Shown here in pieces: positions 27,246 to 36,322 of a stretch of DNA of 64,000 nt. A program made the translations under genes and the position numbers. Every line of letters starts with the position of its first letter. Positions within the stretch are counted from its first letter, which is position 1. Source of the DNA: Flavobacterium hydatis (GTDB lineage: Bacteria > Bacteroidota > Bacteroidia > Flavobacteriales > Flavobacteriaceae); contig NZ_JPRM01000006.1 in NCBI RefSeq assembly GCF_000737695.1, positions 186,001-250,000 of the forward strand, written 5' to 3'. The notes beneath the pieces were generated by a model. The model had not been told where the DNA came from. It was given only the letters and a program-made list of their open reading frames with translations, and did not search any database.

Positions 27246-27659
27246 TTATGACAATTGCTCTTTTAAGCTTGGTAAAGCAGTTACTGGTACTTTTTCTATA
27301 TCATGTTGATAATATGAAAAACCTCCTGTTCCATTCCATGCATTATCTATTGCAAAATGTGCATTGAAATTGGCTAAAAAAGCACCTATTCCCGGAGGAG
27401 AAACCGCATGAACATATTGACCATGAAGACCAACTACTTTAGTAAAGGGTCCGAATCCTGTTGCATATATTTTTCCTTTTACCTGAACAACAATATGACT
27501 ATCAGGACCAGCGATTGCTTGTGTAATTACTACTGTACCTGTCACTGAATGTTGCGATGGTACAACTACTAAACTAAATTTTGCAATAGGCGCACCTGGC
27601 GTTCCTACATTTCCAATTGTGCCATTTGCTAAATAAGCACCTTCTAATAAATTTGACAT
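27246..27659 (-). CDS. DUF1842 domain protein
   Basis: 137 aa, no signal peptide. The pattern GTPGAPIAKFSLVVVPSQHS, VTGTVVITQAI, HIVVQVKGKIYATGFG and YVHAVSPPGIGAFLANFNAHF matches my knowledge of the DUF1842 family (predicted beta-sandwich, often found with DUF1843). Function unknown. It starts 27 bases after the stop of the 611-aa gene; the linking sequence is a copy of the repeated leader element also found before the genes at 36130 and 36646. Terminator follows. Confidence 0.75.
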   Translation of the reverse strand: MSNLLEGAYLANGTIGNVGTPGAPIAKFSLVVVPSQHSVTGTVVITQAIAGPDSHIVVQVKGKIYATGFGPFTKVVGLHGQYVHAVSPPGIGAFLANFNAHFAIDNAWNGTGGFSYYQHDIEKVPVTALPSLKEQLS

Positions 27660-27679
27660 AATTTTTTGATTTAGATTTT

Positions 27680-27738
27680 CTTACTCTTAAGGCTTTTCAG
27701 AAACCGCCTCGTTTTTTTTAGTGGGTTCTGCTCCACTT
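27680..27738 (-). repeat. Repeated leader element, copy A
   Basis: Minus strand: AGTGGAGCAGAACCCACTAA, then GGCGG.TCTGAAAAGCCTTA and GAGTA, 22 bases before the DUF1842 ATG. Overlaps the last codons of the 611-aa gene (…SEKP). Related to copies B (36971-37053) and C (36323-36383). Confidence 0.7.
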
Positions 27739-29522
27739 TCTATTATAATTTTATCTTTCTTTGAAGCTCCAACGCTTATCTTCACATTTACATAACCTTT
27801 GTTGTCTGTTAGACCTGCTCCATAAATTCCTTTCAAATCATCGTTGATGCATAATTCTAACTTTCCAACGAGTCCCGGTGGCGTACTTGCCTCCAACCCG
27901 ATTAAGAAAACTGTATCCCCGACTTTACCAACAAGTGCACCCTCGTTTGCGTTTGGAAGAGCATATCCTGGTTTTGCACTAATAAAAGTTGGATTTCCAG
28001 CTGAATTGTATTGTCTACCGTTATTGATATTTGGGTTTGCAGTCCATAAACCATCTACATACTTTATAGTTGCAACTCTGCTGGGATTCAATCTAATACC
28101 TGTATCAAGCCAAGGATTCGCATTCTTATTATCAGGTGGAATAGGGTTTCCTAATACTTTAAAATCACTAGGTGGAACTGCAAAATTGCATGCTGGAATT
28201 GGCGCCGTGAATTCCTCATAATCAAAATAATCTGCCAAGGCAAGACTGGTTCCTTGACCTACACCTGATTGTGATTGCATAAATGTTATTGGTCTGCTGC
28301 TGGTTCCACTTCCATTCTGAGGGCTGTACCAAGTCCACAAATAGGTGGAATCTGGATAATTATTTCCTGAAGGTGGAAAAAGCACTCCTACTACAGTAAC
28401 TCTTCTGTCTGGACAAAGTACTGGATTACTAATAATCGTTGCCTGAATTCTTCCTTGTACAGCTGGAATTTGAACCCAATTTGGTGGTTGTTGAGGGAAT
28501 GGAAAGTTTCCGAAACCAAGAACATTTGTTATTTTATCACCAAAATAATTTATTAGAAAACCAGCACCGCTGTTAGCCGGTGGCGTTGTTCCGCTTGGAG
28601 CTGGTCCTGTAAGAAGCGCTTGTTGGGAAGTAAATTTATTTTGGGGATTGTATGTATATTTCATCAATGTGCTCTGACTCCTATCAGAAGAAACGCGGTA
28701 TTGTGCATCAGTTCTCCAGTTGTATAAAACTCTTGTAGGCAAAGGACTGAAAGCTTGGTTAACAGGTGTCATAAAAACAGTCATCCCAAAATTTGTATTC
28801 CATGTAAATAGCTCATATCTATTAGGATTTCCAAAAGAATAGCCCTCTATCGCCGGAGGCACCAGAGGAGAATTTAACGGATTACTCGTTAGTTTCTCAA
28901 AAGTGGGGAAATAGGTAAAAGAAAACATTTGAAAAAGTGCCAACTGATTAACGTCTCCCATACCAGGAGATGCAACAGGTCCTTGCCCGAACATAAGACG
29001 CACTGGAAAATTGGTATTGTGATCAAACCACATCCAGGTGGCAGGTGCCGGATCGCTATTACCAACCGGAATTTTCCACCAATCTACTTTCTGTGCTTTC
29101 ATCCAGTTCAGGTAACTAGTTCCTGAACATTTAGCTTTATTGCTTTCATTTCCAAACCAGTTTGTAGTTGGAACTTTCCAGCCTACATTTATCGGTGTAT
29201 AACGACTTCCGTCTGTAGATATTTCCGTTTGAGTTGGCGTTACTCTATACCACCATCTTCTGCCGGAGCTACCTACTAAAAGAGCATTTAGTCCAATTCC
29301 TTCTGCATAATAAACAGTGGCGGTACAAATTTCAAAAAATGGACTTGCAAGATCTGCAGGTGTACTATTACTTTGAGGGGGACTAAAAGGGTGAAGCAAA
29401 CAAGTACATTTCCAATATTGTGGGAGTTTAGGTTGAGGGCCTGTAAAAGGCTCCAAAACAGGATATCTTGAATCTGATATCGGATCAACACATGGTGTCG
29501 AAGAAGTAGATAAATCTTTCAT
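27687..29522 (-). CDS. Large hypothetical protein with PA-IL/LecA-like C-terminal domain
   Basis: 611 aa without signal peptide. Residues 1-500 are rich in Pro, Trp, Asn, Gly and aromatic residues (KVDWWKIPVGNSDPAPATWM, WTWYSPQNGSGTSS), suggesting an extracellular-type or structural beta protein. Residues about 520-595 (NEGALVGKVGDTVFLIG, GKLELCINDD, YGAGLTDNKGYVNVKISV) resemble the galactose-binding PA-IL (LecA) fold core (GALVxKIG...IxLxYND...NNSGxxxVxI). The last residues SGAEPTKKNEAVSEKP recur in the repeat before the gene at 36646. Visibly richer in G/C than neighbours. Followed by DUF1842 27 bases on. Carbohydrate binding is inferred only. Confidence 0.68.
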   Translation of the reverse strand: MKDLSTSSTPCVDPISDSRYPVLEPFTGPQPKLPQYWKCTCLLHPFSPPQSNSTPADLASPFFEICTATVYYAEGIGLNALLVGSSGRRWWYRVTPTQTEISTDGSRYTPINVGWKVPTTNWFGNESNKAKCSGTSYLNWMKAQKVDWWKIPVGNSDPAPATWMWFDHNTNFPVRLMFGQGPVASPGMGDVNQLALFQMFSFTYFPTFEKLTSNPLNSPLVPPAIEGYSFGNPNRYELFTWNTNFGMTVFMTPVNQAFSPLPTRVLYNWRTDAQYRVSSDRSQSTLMKYTYNPQNKFTSQQALLTGPAPSGTTPPANSGAGFLINYFGDKITNVLGFGNFPFPQQPPNWVQIPAVQGRIQATIISNPVLCPDRRVTVVGVLFPPSGNNYPDSTYLWTWYSPQNGSGTSSRPITFMQSQSGVGQGTSLALADYFDYEEFTAPIPACNFAVPPSDFKVLGNPIPPDNKNANPWLDTGIRLNPSRVATIKYVDGLWTANPNINNGRQYNSAGNPTFISAKPGYALPNANEGALVGKVGDTVFLIGLEASTPPGLVGKLELCINDDLKGIYGAGLTDNKGYVNVKISVGASKKDKIIIESGAEPTKKNEAVSEKP

Positions 29523-29774
29523 GGTAATTAGCTTTGGGGGTTATTATTTCTAATTGTATGATTTATTTTTATTAACGTTCGTATGTTTTGATTTCGTTAC
29601 ATATAGCTTTCCTAAACATTTTTTTTATATTTTATTTACTAAAATTACAATGCCTATAAAATCATGAATAAAAAAATGTCATAAAACAGGTTTTTTTATC
29701 CATGAAGTAAATAATTATGTGTAATGAAATTATTCGACGTAACTAATTAAAGATGATTACTTTATAAAAAATCA
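29523..29774. other. Intergenic region upstream of the 611-aa gene
   Basis: 252 bases, very AT-rich, no gene. On the minus strand TGACATTTTTTTATTCATGA (about 29665-29684) resembles part of the conserved upstream element at 37182-37247, so it probably holds the promoter for the 611-aa gene/DUF1842 transcript. Confidence 0.45.
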
Positions 29775-30971
29775 TCATCTCAAATCTAACAATATTGGTG
29801 TTTTTGTAGTATTAGGATCTATATATAATTGAGCTGCAGTAACTAACAAAACTTCGACTTTCATAGAACCTCCATCATAATGCAAAAATTCTTTTAAGTC
29901 GGCACATTTTTGCTCAACAAAATCCTCTCTTTGATTTTTAGATACATTTTGAACAATTAACATTCTAACAACATCTTTAAAAAATTCATCGGTAGACAAT
30001 TGAATCTGAAAAGTATCTGCATCGCTTACAAGAGAAATTATGTCATCTAAATCAAAATGTTCTTCTGCAACTATAAAAGATTTAGTTTCTCTGGATTTTA
30101 ATTCCAAAAAGCTCTTTCCATTTAATTCTATCAATCGTCCTAAATCGCCTATGGCATATCTAAAAACAGGAAACCTTTTACGGAATGTATTGGTAACTGC
30201 AATTGTACCATATCCGTCTTTATCAGGATTTATAATTTCGACTATAATACCTTTTATAATTGAGAATAATGATGGATTTTTAGTAAAATTTGACCAAGCC
30301 CAAATTCCAGTTTCGGCTGAACCATACATGGAATAAACTTGTTGAACTCCGAAAGTCTTTTGCAAAAGCTTTTGAATATTGGGTCTTAGAAATTCGCCTG
30401 CGTAAAGCAAATTTTCTATTTCTAATTTTCTATTATTTTCTTCTAAATATTTTGCAAAACATAATAATTTAGAAGGTGTTCCAAATATAAAATTTGGCTT
30501 AAAATAATTGGCTGCCTTTTCTACATCACTATAACTTGCATGTGCACTCAATGGTAGTGTTGTGGCCTGACATTTTTCTAAAATATCATCCATAATTGCT
30601 GCAGTGCGATACATATCTGAATAACCAAAAATGTTTAAAGCAATTGTTTCTGGAGTAAAAAAGTTATTTTTTGTTAATTCGCCCGCCATTACAAGACGCT
30701 GGTTATGATTTTCTTGTATATCAACCGGAAATATTAAAGGCTTCTGACTGCTACCGCCTGAGCGTACTAAATACACTCCTTTTTTTTCTTCTTCAAGTTT
30801 AAACTTTGTATTTAAAATAGGTATTAACTCTTTTTTACTTAGCATTGGTGCATCAATAGCATAATCATTTCCTTTATAAAAATCGCTGTATAAAGGATTC
30901 TGTTTTGCTAATTCAAAATAATCTTGTAATACTGAGTTGTCTATTTCTGGAGAGATATAAGCTGGATACAT
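29775..30971 (-). CDS. ANL-superfamily adenylating enzyme (PaaK/F390 synthetase-like)
   Basis: 398 aa. AMP-binding fold with the phosphate loop VRSGGSSQKP at residues 69-78, the YGSAETG adenine/acyl motif at 216-222, and FRYAIGDLGRL as the ribose-binding Asp motif. Size and motifs fit phenylacetate-CoA ligase/coenzyme F390 synthetase-like proteins. It would activate a carboxylate as acyl-adenylate in the cytoplasm. Last gene of the nine-gene leftward run; 11 bases after the GT2 gene. Substrate unknown; context suggests a carboxylate linked to a peptide or cofactor. Confidence 0.82.
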   Translation of the reverse strand: MYPAYISPEIDNSVLQDYFELAKQNPLYSDFYKGNDYAIDAPMLSKKELIPILNTKFKLEEEKKGVYLVRSGGSSQKPLIFPVDIQENHNQRLVMAGELTKNNFFTPETIALNIFGYSDMYRTAAIMDDILEKCQATTLPLSAHASYSDVEKAANYFKPNFIFGTPSKLLCFAKYLEENNRKLEIENLLYAGEFLRPNIQKLLQKTFGVQQVYSMYGSAETGIWAWSNFTKNPSLFSIIKGIIVEIINPDKDGYGTIAVTNTFRKRFPVFRYAIGDLGRLIELNGKSFLELKSRETKSFIVAEEHFDLDDIISLVSDADTFQIQLSTDEFFKDVVRMLIVQNVSKNQREDFVEQKCADLKEFLHYDGGSMKVEVLLVTAAQLYIDPNTTKTPILLDLR

Positions 30972-30982
30972 AGTTTCTTATT

Positions 30983-31897
30983 TTATTTACTTCTTCTTTT
31001 TAAATAATAACCGTTTTTAATTAAGATCCCGAAATGATTTAAAACAAATAGAGTTTTTTGTTGCCAGGACGGTAGTCGCTCCATTGCATGTTCTAACCAT
31101 CGTTGTGACAACATTCCCATTAATTGCTGATCGTATCGATTAGCACTTTCTTTATATCGTTTTATTGAAAAAGGAATTTCTAATGCTGCCCAATTTGTGT
31201 AACGACTTCCAGATAAACTTCCTTCTACTTCTCTTACTTCTATACAAACTTTATTCAGTAATCCAACCCGAGCCTGTTGTGGCAAATTTTTTAAAATGCG
31301 ATACCAAAAATCAATTCCTTCATTTAAAGAAACATTAATTTCATAACGAATGTCTTGCAGGTATTTTTTTTGGATTACAACATTACTGCCAACTCCCATA
31401 ATAAAATCTGGTGAACTAACAGTATGCAATGGATTGGGTATTAAAAATAATTCATTGGAAAGCGGAGTTAATTCAGTTTCAAATGATTTTATCTCTGGTA
31501 GATATTCATCGGATGGGACTAAGACAATTCCAAGTATTAAAACAGCTATATTTTCTTGTTCTATAATTGAACTAACATCACTTAAACAAGAAGAGGTATA
31601 ACAATCGTCTGCATCCAAAAAACTTATAAGATCTCCTGTTGCAAGTTCTATCCCAATATTTCTTGCATTACTCGGTCCTTTATTTTCCTCCAATTCAATA
31701 ACCTGAATATCGGTTTGCAAAAATTGTGGTGCAAAAAATGATAATGAATCTTTTAAATAAACTAAACTTTGATCTGTGCTAAAATCATCTATAACAATAA
31801 TTTGTGATGCTTTTTTATCCTGAAAAGCCAAGGAACGAATCGTATCGTATATATAAGCTTCCTTATTGTAAAGAGGTATAACAACTGTATGTTCCAT
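30983..31897 (-). CDS. Glycosyltransferase family 2
   Basis: 304 aa. GT-A fold: VVIPLYNKEAYIYDTIRSL, IIVIDDFSTDQSL, then the metal-binding ISFLDADD at about residues 93-100. The C-terminal third is helical and cationic. Transfers a sugar from a nucleotide sugar to an unknown acceptor in the cytoplasm. Between the ANL gene (11-base gap) and the ATP-grasp-like gene (19-base gap), so translationally and transcriptionally tied to the radical-SAM cluster; its acceptor may be the modified peptide. Confidence 0.88.
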   Translation of the reverse strand: MEHTVVIPLYNKEAYIYDTIRSLAFQDKKASQIIVIDDFSTDQSLVYLKDSLSFFAPQFLQTDIQVIELEENKGPSNARNIGIELATGDLISFLDADDCYTSSCLSDVSSIIEQENIAVLILGIVLVPSDEYLPEIKSFETELTPLSNELFLIPNPLHTVSSPDFIMGVGSNVVIQKKYLQDIRYEINVSLNEGIDFWYRILKNLPQQARVGLLNKVCIEVREVEGSLSGSRYTNWAALEIPFSIKRYKESANRYDQQLMGMLSQRWLEHAMERLPSWQQKTLFVLNHFGILIKNGYYLKRRSK

Positions 31898-31916
31898 GAT
31901 GTTTCATCATTTTATA

Positions 31917-33146
31917 TTACTCTAATACCGGATAAATCAAAGCTCTGCCTTGATGTACGTTTACAATCGACTCATCTGAACCTCGAAAAAAACCAGCTCC
32001 GTAATTTTTGTCATCTTTGCATAACAACATTCCTACTAGATGAATCTGACGATTATTTTCGGCATCATTAAACTCCTTTTGATCAACAAAATGCTGAATG
32101 AGATATTTATTCCAGTTTTTTCTAACAATAGTATTCCAGTCTTCGCTTGTACAATCACTTTTAACATAAGCCCCAATTCCTCTTCCGCCGCTATTTAATT
32201 TTAAAATCAAATTTTCTTTACTCGCGGTAAAAGCATCGCAGCCATCATCATTAGTAATAACAAAACTCGGAATAAGGTAATCTTGCAAAAAATCATAATC
32301 CTCTTGGCTTAAATAATCTCTCATTATTTGAGCATCGTACATTACAGCCAAAACTCTTTTGTCATGAATTAAAATTAAGGTTCGGATATCATTAAAATAA
32401 GCGTTTGTCTCGATTAACTTATCCATTACATCTGGACTTATTTTCTTTAGTTCTTCGCGATCCATCTCTAATATAAATTGCGAAATCGGTATTCCGTTTA
32501 CGTATATTAAATCATCTACCACAACTAAATCCTGAGGTCTTGCCGAAATTAATTCGATTTGAAATTTTGCTAATTCTTTCTGAACATAAAAAATATCACT
32601 CCCTTTTTCGTCATCATGAATAATCGCTACTTTTTTATGAGAAGCTAATTGATGATGCAAATCGCCTATAAGATTTTTTAAATCCGCATTTTCAGTACTT
32701 ACGTTACTTTTATATGCGTCTATCTGATTGTTTATTAATTGTAAATAATAACTAATCATCCAACCGTTTAGAGAATATCGCGCTCCTATTTCACAAATTT
32801 TGACCTGATTGTTTGTGTCATATAAAAAATCAGGGCGATAAAAACCCTGATTATATGGTTTTCCATTACTTTTTTTCAATAAAGCTTCCAGGTCTTTGCC
32901 TAATTGATAATATTCTCGAATTCTTTCGTCTTCAAAATAATTCAAAACAATTGCCGCACAAGCTTTATTTAAAATAGTACATAAGCGATTCATTTCTTTG
33001 CTATATTCTGAAGAAACGATTACCGAAGAATTAGCAAAAGAGTTAGTATCTAATCCTCCCCTGCCTTTTTGAAAATATTCAGGAAATAACTGATTCCATT
33101 TTTCATGTTTATCAGCTTGGTTTTGCTGCAGCTTAATTTTAGACAT
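31917..33146 (-). CDS. ATP-grasp-like (circularly permuted type) enzyme
   Basis: 409 aa. RPDFLYDTNNQVKICEIGAR near residue 105, LILKLNSGGRGIGAYV near 315 (ATP-grasp glycine-rich loop with preceding Lys) and the C-terminal AGFFRGSDESIVNVHQGRAL resemble the glutathionylspermidine-synthase/circularly permuted ATP-grasp group, which forms amide or peptide bonds through acyl phosphates. Cytoplasmic. Flanked by the GT2 and heme-oxygenase-like genes. Could form an amide on a peptide or small-molecule product; the family assignment is by motif only. Confidence 0.65.
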   Translation of the reverse strand: MSKIKLQQNQADKHEKWNQLFPEYFQKGRGGLDTNSFANSSVIVSSEYSKEMNRLCTILNKACAAIVLNYFEDERIREYYQLGKDLEALLKKSNGKPYNQGFYRPDFLYDTNNQVKICEIGARYSLNGWMISYYLQLINNQIDAYKSNVSTENADLKNLIGDLHHQLASHKKVAIIHDDEKGSDIFYVQKELAKFQIELISARPQDLVVVDDLIYVNGIPISQFILEMDREELKKISPDVMDKLIETNAYFNDIRTLILIHDKRVLAVMYDAQIMRDYLSQEDYDFLQDYLIPSFVITNDDGCDAFTASKENLILKLNSGGRGIGAYVKSDCTSEDWNTIVRKNWNKYLIQHFVDQKEFNDAENNRQIHLVGMLLCKDDKNYGAGFFRGSDESIVNVHQGRALIYPVLE

Positions 33147-33190
33147 AATAATTAGGAGTTTATTTTCAAGAATTATTATTAGAATATGCT

Positions 33191-34003
33191 TTAAAAACTA
33201 AGCTCTTCTACTTCCATAAGATCTACCATTACGGCAGATTTCTTAGCTAAATAATCTTTAATGATTCCTTCTAATTCATACGCTTCAAGATCAACATTCA
33301 TTGCCTTGGCATAATAAAAAATAGAACTCACTGCAAAAAAGAAATGATTTTTTTCAGTTGGACCACAATGAACACTTATCCATGCCAATGCTTTGTCGCA
33401 TTCCTCTTCTGAGAAACCGTAATCATTTTTCAACCACGATTCAAATTTTGGCAATATATACTCTACTTCCCCATGAGTATAAATTTCGTGTATCAGAGTA
33501 GTCAATAAAGCAATCATTATATCTTTATTTCGCAATGAGTTTTGATCTTTCCATCCTTTAAAATCACAAGCACTTTGATTTAGATATCTACGCGAAAGCC
33601 AGTCATCGTCTGTACAAATAGTAGTTGCCATAGTATAAAATAATTGCGAATGCAAAATTCTGCCTACAACTGCCAGATCTTCATCTACAATTCTATTTAA
33701 ACTAGTAATGGATTGCAATAGCGCTCTTTCATCTGCGATTGGCTGGTTTTTATGAACTAGCATTGTCATACGATTGCTAATTCCTGCAACTGTCATTGCG
33801 CTATTATTGGTTTGGCTCCAACTATGAAAAAAACGTTGTAACCTATCCTTATCTTGTACTTTTGATGTCAATTGATTAAAACTTTTTTCAATTTTCGAAA
33901 ATGATTCTTCCTGAACTGGCAAGAATTTTAATAATTGATCTTTTAAATATGATTCTTCCATTCCTTCTAGAACCGGAAGAATAATTGAACTTAAATTAGC
34001 CAT
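33191..34003 (-). CDS. Helical protein, possible heme-oxygenase-like diiron enzyme
   Basis: 270 aa, almost wholly alpha-helical. Candidate metal ligands in a heme-oxygenase-like (PqqC/TenA/HDO) arrangement: Glu108, His118, Glu173/His177/Glu179 (LIHEIYTHGEVEYILPKF), and His212-Glu217-His220 (VHCGPTEKNHFFFA). That family includes non-heme diiron oxidases that desaturate, hydroxylate or cleave amino-acid-like substrates. Gaps of 44-47 bases to both neighbours in the run. The assignment is tentative; a purely structural helical protein is the alternative. Confidence 0.5.
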   Translation of the reverse strand: MANLSSIILPVLEGMEESYLKDQLLKFLPVQEESFSKIEKSFNQLTSKVQDKDRLQRFFHSWSQTNNSAMTVAGISNRMTMLVHKNQPIADERALLQSITSLNRIVDEDLAVVGRILHSQLFYTMATTICTDDDWLSRRYLNQSACDFKGWKDQNSLRNKDIMIALLTTLIHEIYTHGEVEYILPKFESWLKNDYGFSEEECDKALAWISVHCGPTEKNHFFFAVSSIFYYAKAMNVDLEAYELEGIIKDYLAKKSAVMVDLMEVEELSF

Positions 34004-34050
34004 GATTATTTCGATTTTAAATTGTTGTCTGATTTTAACTTTGATGAGTA

Positions 34051-34629
34051 TTAATTAGCAAATTTGGAGCGGTAATATTTAATTTTTCTGATAACATCAA
34101 TGTCTTTAAGGTGATATTGTTCTAACCAATTGGCTTCATCAAAAAAAGCACATTGAGATTCCGCAATTACAATAATGGTCTTCTTTAAAGAGATCTGATA
34201 TAGTTTATCTAATAATTCAGCATATTGAAAATCATAAAGAGGATTATATAAATAAAAAACATTTCCATCAGAAATATCGGTCTTTAAAATATCGCCAGAA
34301 GTTACCGTAACATTGGTGATTTCTTCTTTCTTGATTAAATCAATACAAACTTTATTTCGCTCTTCGAGAATTTCAATTCCTTTAAACTGAACATTTGGAT
34401 ATTTTACCGCGCCATATAAAATAATATTCCCATAGCCTGAACCTAAATCATAAAATATCGTTTTGTCTGTGATAGGAATGGGATCAAAAAGATTATCTAA
34501 AAAACTAGAGGATCCATATCTGTAAGAGTTTAAACCATACTTTATAGTAATTTCCGACAGGCTTAATCCTTCTTCAATATGTTGCGAATACCGATCAATT
34601 TCTGATTGAATATTTTTTAACTGCTCCAT
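34051..34629 (-). CDS. Class I SAM-dependent methyltransferase
   Basis: 192 aa. SAM-binding motif I IFYDLGSGYGNIILYGA near residues 58-74, acidic motif II FKGIEILEERN, post-motif VTSGDILKTDISDG and the catalytic-region motif FYLYNPLYD. The NP[LP]Y-type sequence and fold resemble DOT1-like and N-methyltransferase groups. Starts one base after the radical SAM stop, so the two are tightly coupled. Substrate unknown; likely the same product as the radical SAM enzyme. Confidence 0.85.
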   Translation of the reverse strand: MEQLKNIQSEIDRYSQHIEEGLSLSEITIKYGLNSYRYGSSSFLDNLFDPIPITDKTIFYDLGSGYGNIILYGAVKYPNVQFKGIEILEERNKVCIDLIKKEEITNVTVTSGDILKTDISDGNVFYLYNPLYDFQYAELLDKLYQISLKKTIIVIAESQCAFFDEANWLEQYHLKDIDVIRKIKYYRSKFAN

Positions 34630-34630
34630 A

Positions 34631-36055
34631 TTATTTCATCATTAATAATTCTAATTTTTCCAGCGTTTGTTTTGCTCTTTCCATTTTAGCTGCATATTCA
34701 TCGTTTACTTTCTGAACATCGGCATTACAAAAACTGCAAACTGTTTCTTCTTCGTAAACATAATTATCACATCCGTTGCATAATTTAAGTGCTTTGGGGA
34801 TTCTCGGAATTCTGGCCGAATAATCTGGAACTAAAACTGGAGTTTCACTATTTGGTGATTGTATTTCTACTATTACTCCATTTTCATCTTCAACAATAAT
34901 TTCAAAAAGTCCCATATCAAAAGATACACCTGGTGCTTCTTGTATTTTTCTTATGCGTTCTTTAAGACCTTTCTTTTTTAGTTCTAAAGCACGATGATGA
35001 CAAAAAGGATTATTCCCTCTCTTACCAAACAAAACATGGCTTGTCCAGGTACATCCTGCTAAACAAGAAGACTCATAATAGCAACCTTTGCAGCCGCCCC
35101 ATAATTCTTCTTTATTTCTATATCTGGAAAAAACCATTTCTTCGCTATACTTCCAAATATCTTCCAGATCCATATCTTTAACATTTCCTCCTGTGTAGGC
35201 GCTTGTTGGTAATGACGGACATCCTTTAATTTTTCCATCTGCCTCAATCCCTATTCCTGTATGTCCTGCTGAACATCCTGTATAATATTTTTCATTTCCT
35301 TGTCTCCAAATATGTTCATACGGTCCAAAATAACCAATGTTATTCCCTGCCTGTATCAAGATATTATGTGCTAAAGCTTTTCTGTATATTACAATAAGAT
35401 CGTCGTAAAAATCTATTAATTCATAAGGCTGAACTATTAATTCATCTGAATTATCTACGGCATTTCCCATGGCAACTGCAAGTTGTATTTGCCAGTTCTT
35501 TACATCATTTTCTATTAGAATATCTAAAAGCTCATTCAGCTCATTTTTGCTTCTTTTTGTAATTACTGTGTTTACACTAGAAGTTATATTATGTTTTTTT
35601 AGCAATTGCAAGCAATTAACTGCATGCTCAAAAGAATCTCTTCTTCCTCTTATTTTATTATGTGTATCGGGCATCCCATCGATGGAAACTCCAATATTAT
35701 TTATCCCTGCTTTTTTAGCATCAATAATTCGCTCTTCGTTTAAATTATAGGCACCAGATTGCATAGAACATTCAATCCCGCTTTGATGTATTCTTTCGAT
35801 AATTTCAAGCCAGTCTTTTCTTAAAAAAGCTTCTCCACCAATAATGGAAATTTCTCTTGTACCAAGACGTTTAAGACTATCAATAACACCAAAACATTGT
35901 TCTGTAGTTAATTCTCCAGGTCTTACTTTTCCTGCTCTGGATCCGCAATGTGAGCATTTCAAATTACATGCTAAAGTAATTTCCCATACTACATGAACCG
36001 GAGTAGCTGTTTCATAATCATCTCTTACTCTGTATCGTGTTGAAGTCTTGTCCAT
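34631..36055 (-). CDS. Radical SAM/SPASM peptide maturase-like enzyme with C-terminal zinc ribbon
   Basis: 474 aa. Radical SAM cluster CxxxCxxC at Cys30/34/37 (LACNLKCSHCGSR), GGEAFLRKDW next, then a SPASM domain with Cys261, 279, 322, 325, 331, 335 and 352 that can ligate two auxiliary Fe-S clusters, and a C-terminal zinc-ribbon-like Cys426/429/440/443. SPASM enzymes usually install C-C or C-S crosslinks on ribosomal peptides or modify quinohemoprotein subunits. Directly downstream of two DUF1843 small ORFs across an attenuator-like hairpin, which makes them candidate substrates. I recall a named NCBI family of SPASM maturases associated with GDL-motif peptides; membership is not checked. 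Confidence 0.88.
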   Translation of the reverse strand: MDKTSTRYRVRDDYETATPVHVVWEITLACNLKCSHCGSRAGKVRPGELTTEQCFGVIDSLKRLGTREISIIGGEAFLRKDWLEIIERIHQSGIECSMQSGAYNLNEERIIDAKKAGINNIGVSIDGMPDTHNKIRGRRDSFEHAVNCLQLLKKHNITSSVNTVITKRSKNELNELLDILIENDVKNWQIQLAVAMGNAVDNSDELIVQPYELIDFYDDLIVIYRKALAHNILIQAGNNIGYFGPYEHIWRQGNEKYYTGCSAGHTGIGIEADGKIKGCPSLPTSAYTGGNVKDMDLEDIWKYSEEMVFSRYRNKEELWGGCKGCYYESSCLAGCTWTSHVLFGKRGNNPFCHHRALELKKKGLKERIRKIQEAPGVSFDMGLFEIIVEDENGVIVEIQSPNSETPVLVPDYSARIPRIPKALKLCNGCDNYVYEEETVCSFCNADVQKVNDEYAAKMERAKQTLEKLELLMMK

Positions 36056-36082
36056 CTTAATTTCATTTATGGTTAATTGATT

Positions 36083-36127
36083 AAAAAAACGGCTTAAAAA
36101 GTAAAACTTAATAAACCGTCTTTTTTA
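36083..36127 (-). terminator. Attenuator-like terminator between peptide genes and the radical SAM gene
   Basis: Minus strand: stem GACGGTTTATTAAG / CTTTTTAAGCCGT (8 pairs including one wobble, a 2-nt internal mismatch, 3 more pairs) followed by T7 at 36082-36088. Sits in the 74-base gap after the second small peptide gene, so it can lower read-through into the enzyme genes. Confidence 0.7.
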
Positions 36128-36129
36128 GA

Positions 36130-36303
36130 TTACTTTTTCTTTTTCAAAGTATCAATTGCATCAAGCAATTCTACCAATGCTACATGCAAATCTTTTTGAT
36201 CTCTTATGGTTTTCTTAGCTTGTTCAGCTACTGCAACCATTTTTTCTAAATCATTTGAAGCTATCGCTTCTCTGATTCCTACTCCGTAAAGTACTGTTGC
36301 CAT
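36130..36303 (-). CDS. DUF1843-type small peptide 1 (candidate precursor)
   Basis: 57 aa read directly from the sequence: starts MATVLYGVGIREAIASNDLE, then a helical body with DQKDLHVALVELLDAIDTLK and Lys4 at the end. This is the DUF1843 pattern (LYGVxIREAIxxxDLxKM). ATG 36303, TAA 36130-36132. About 60% identical to the next ORF. Preceded by repeated leader element C, followed by the attenuator hairpin. No Cys; a maturase would have to act on Asp/Leu/Lys or similar residues, or the peptide may bind rather than be modified. Confidence 0.8.
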   Translation of the reverse strand: MATVLYGVGIREAIASNDLEKMVAVAEQAKKTIRDQKDLHVALVELLDAIDTLKKKK

Positions 36304-36322
36304 AATATCTTGTGTTTATAGT

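Noticed and set aside
28929-29126. Antisense open frames within the 611-aa gene
   Set aside because: Low-complexity translations without family likeness; the reverse-strand protein is coherent over its whole length.
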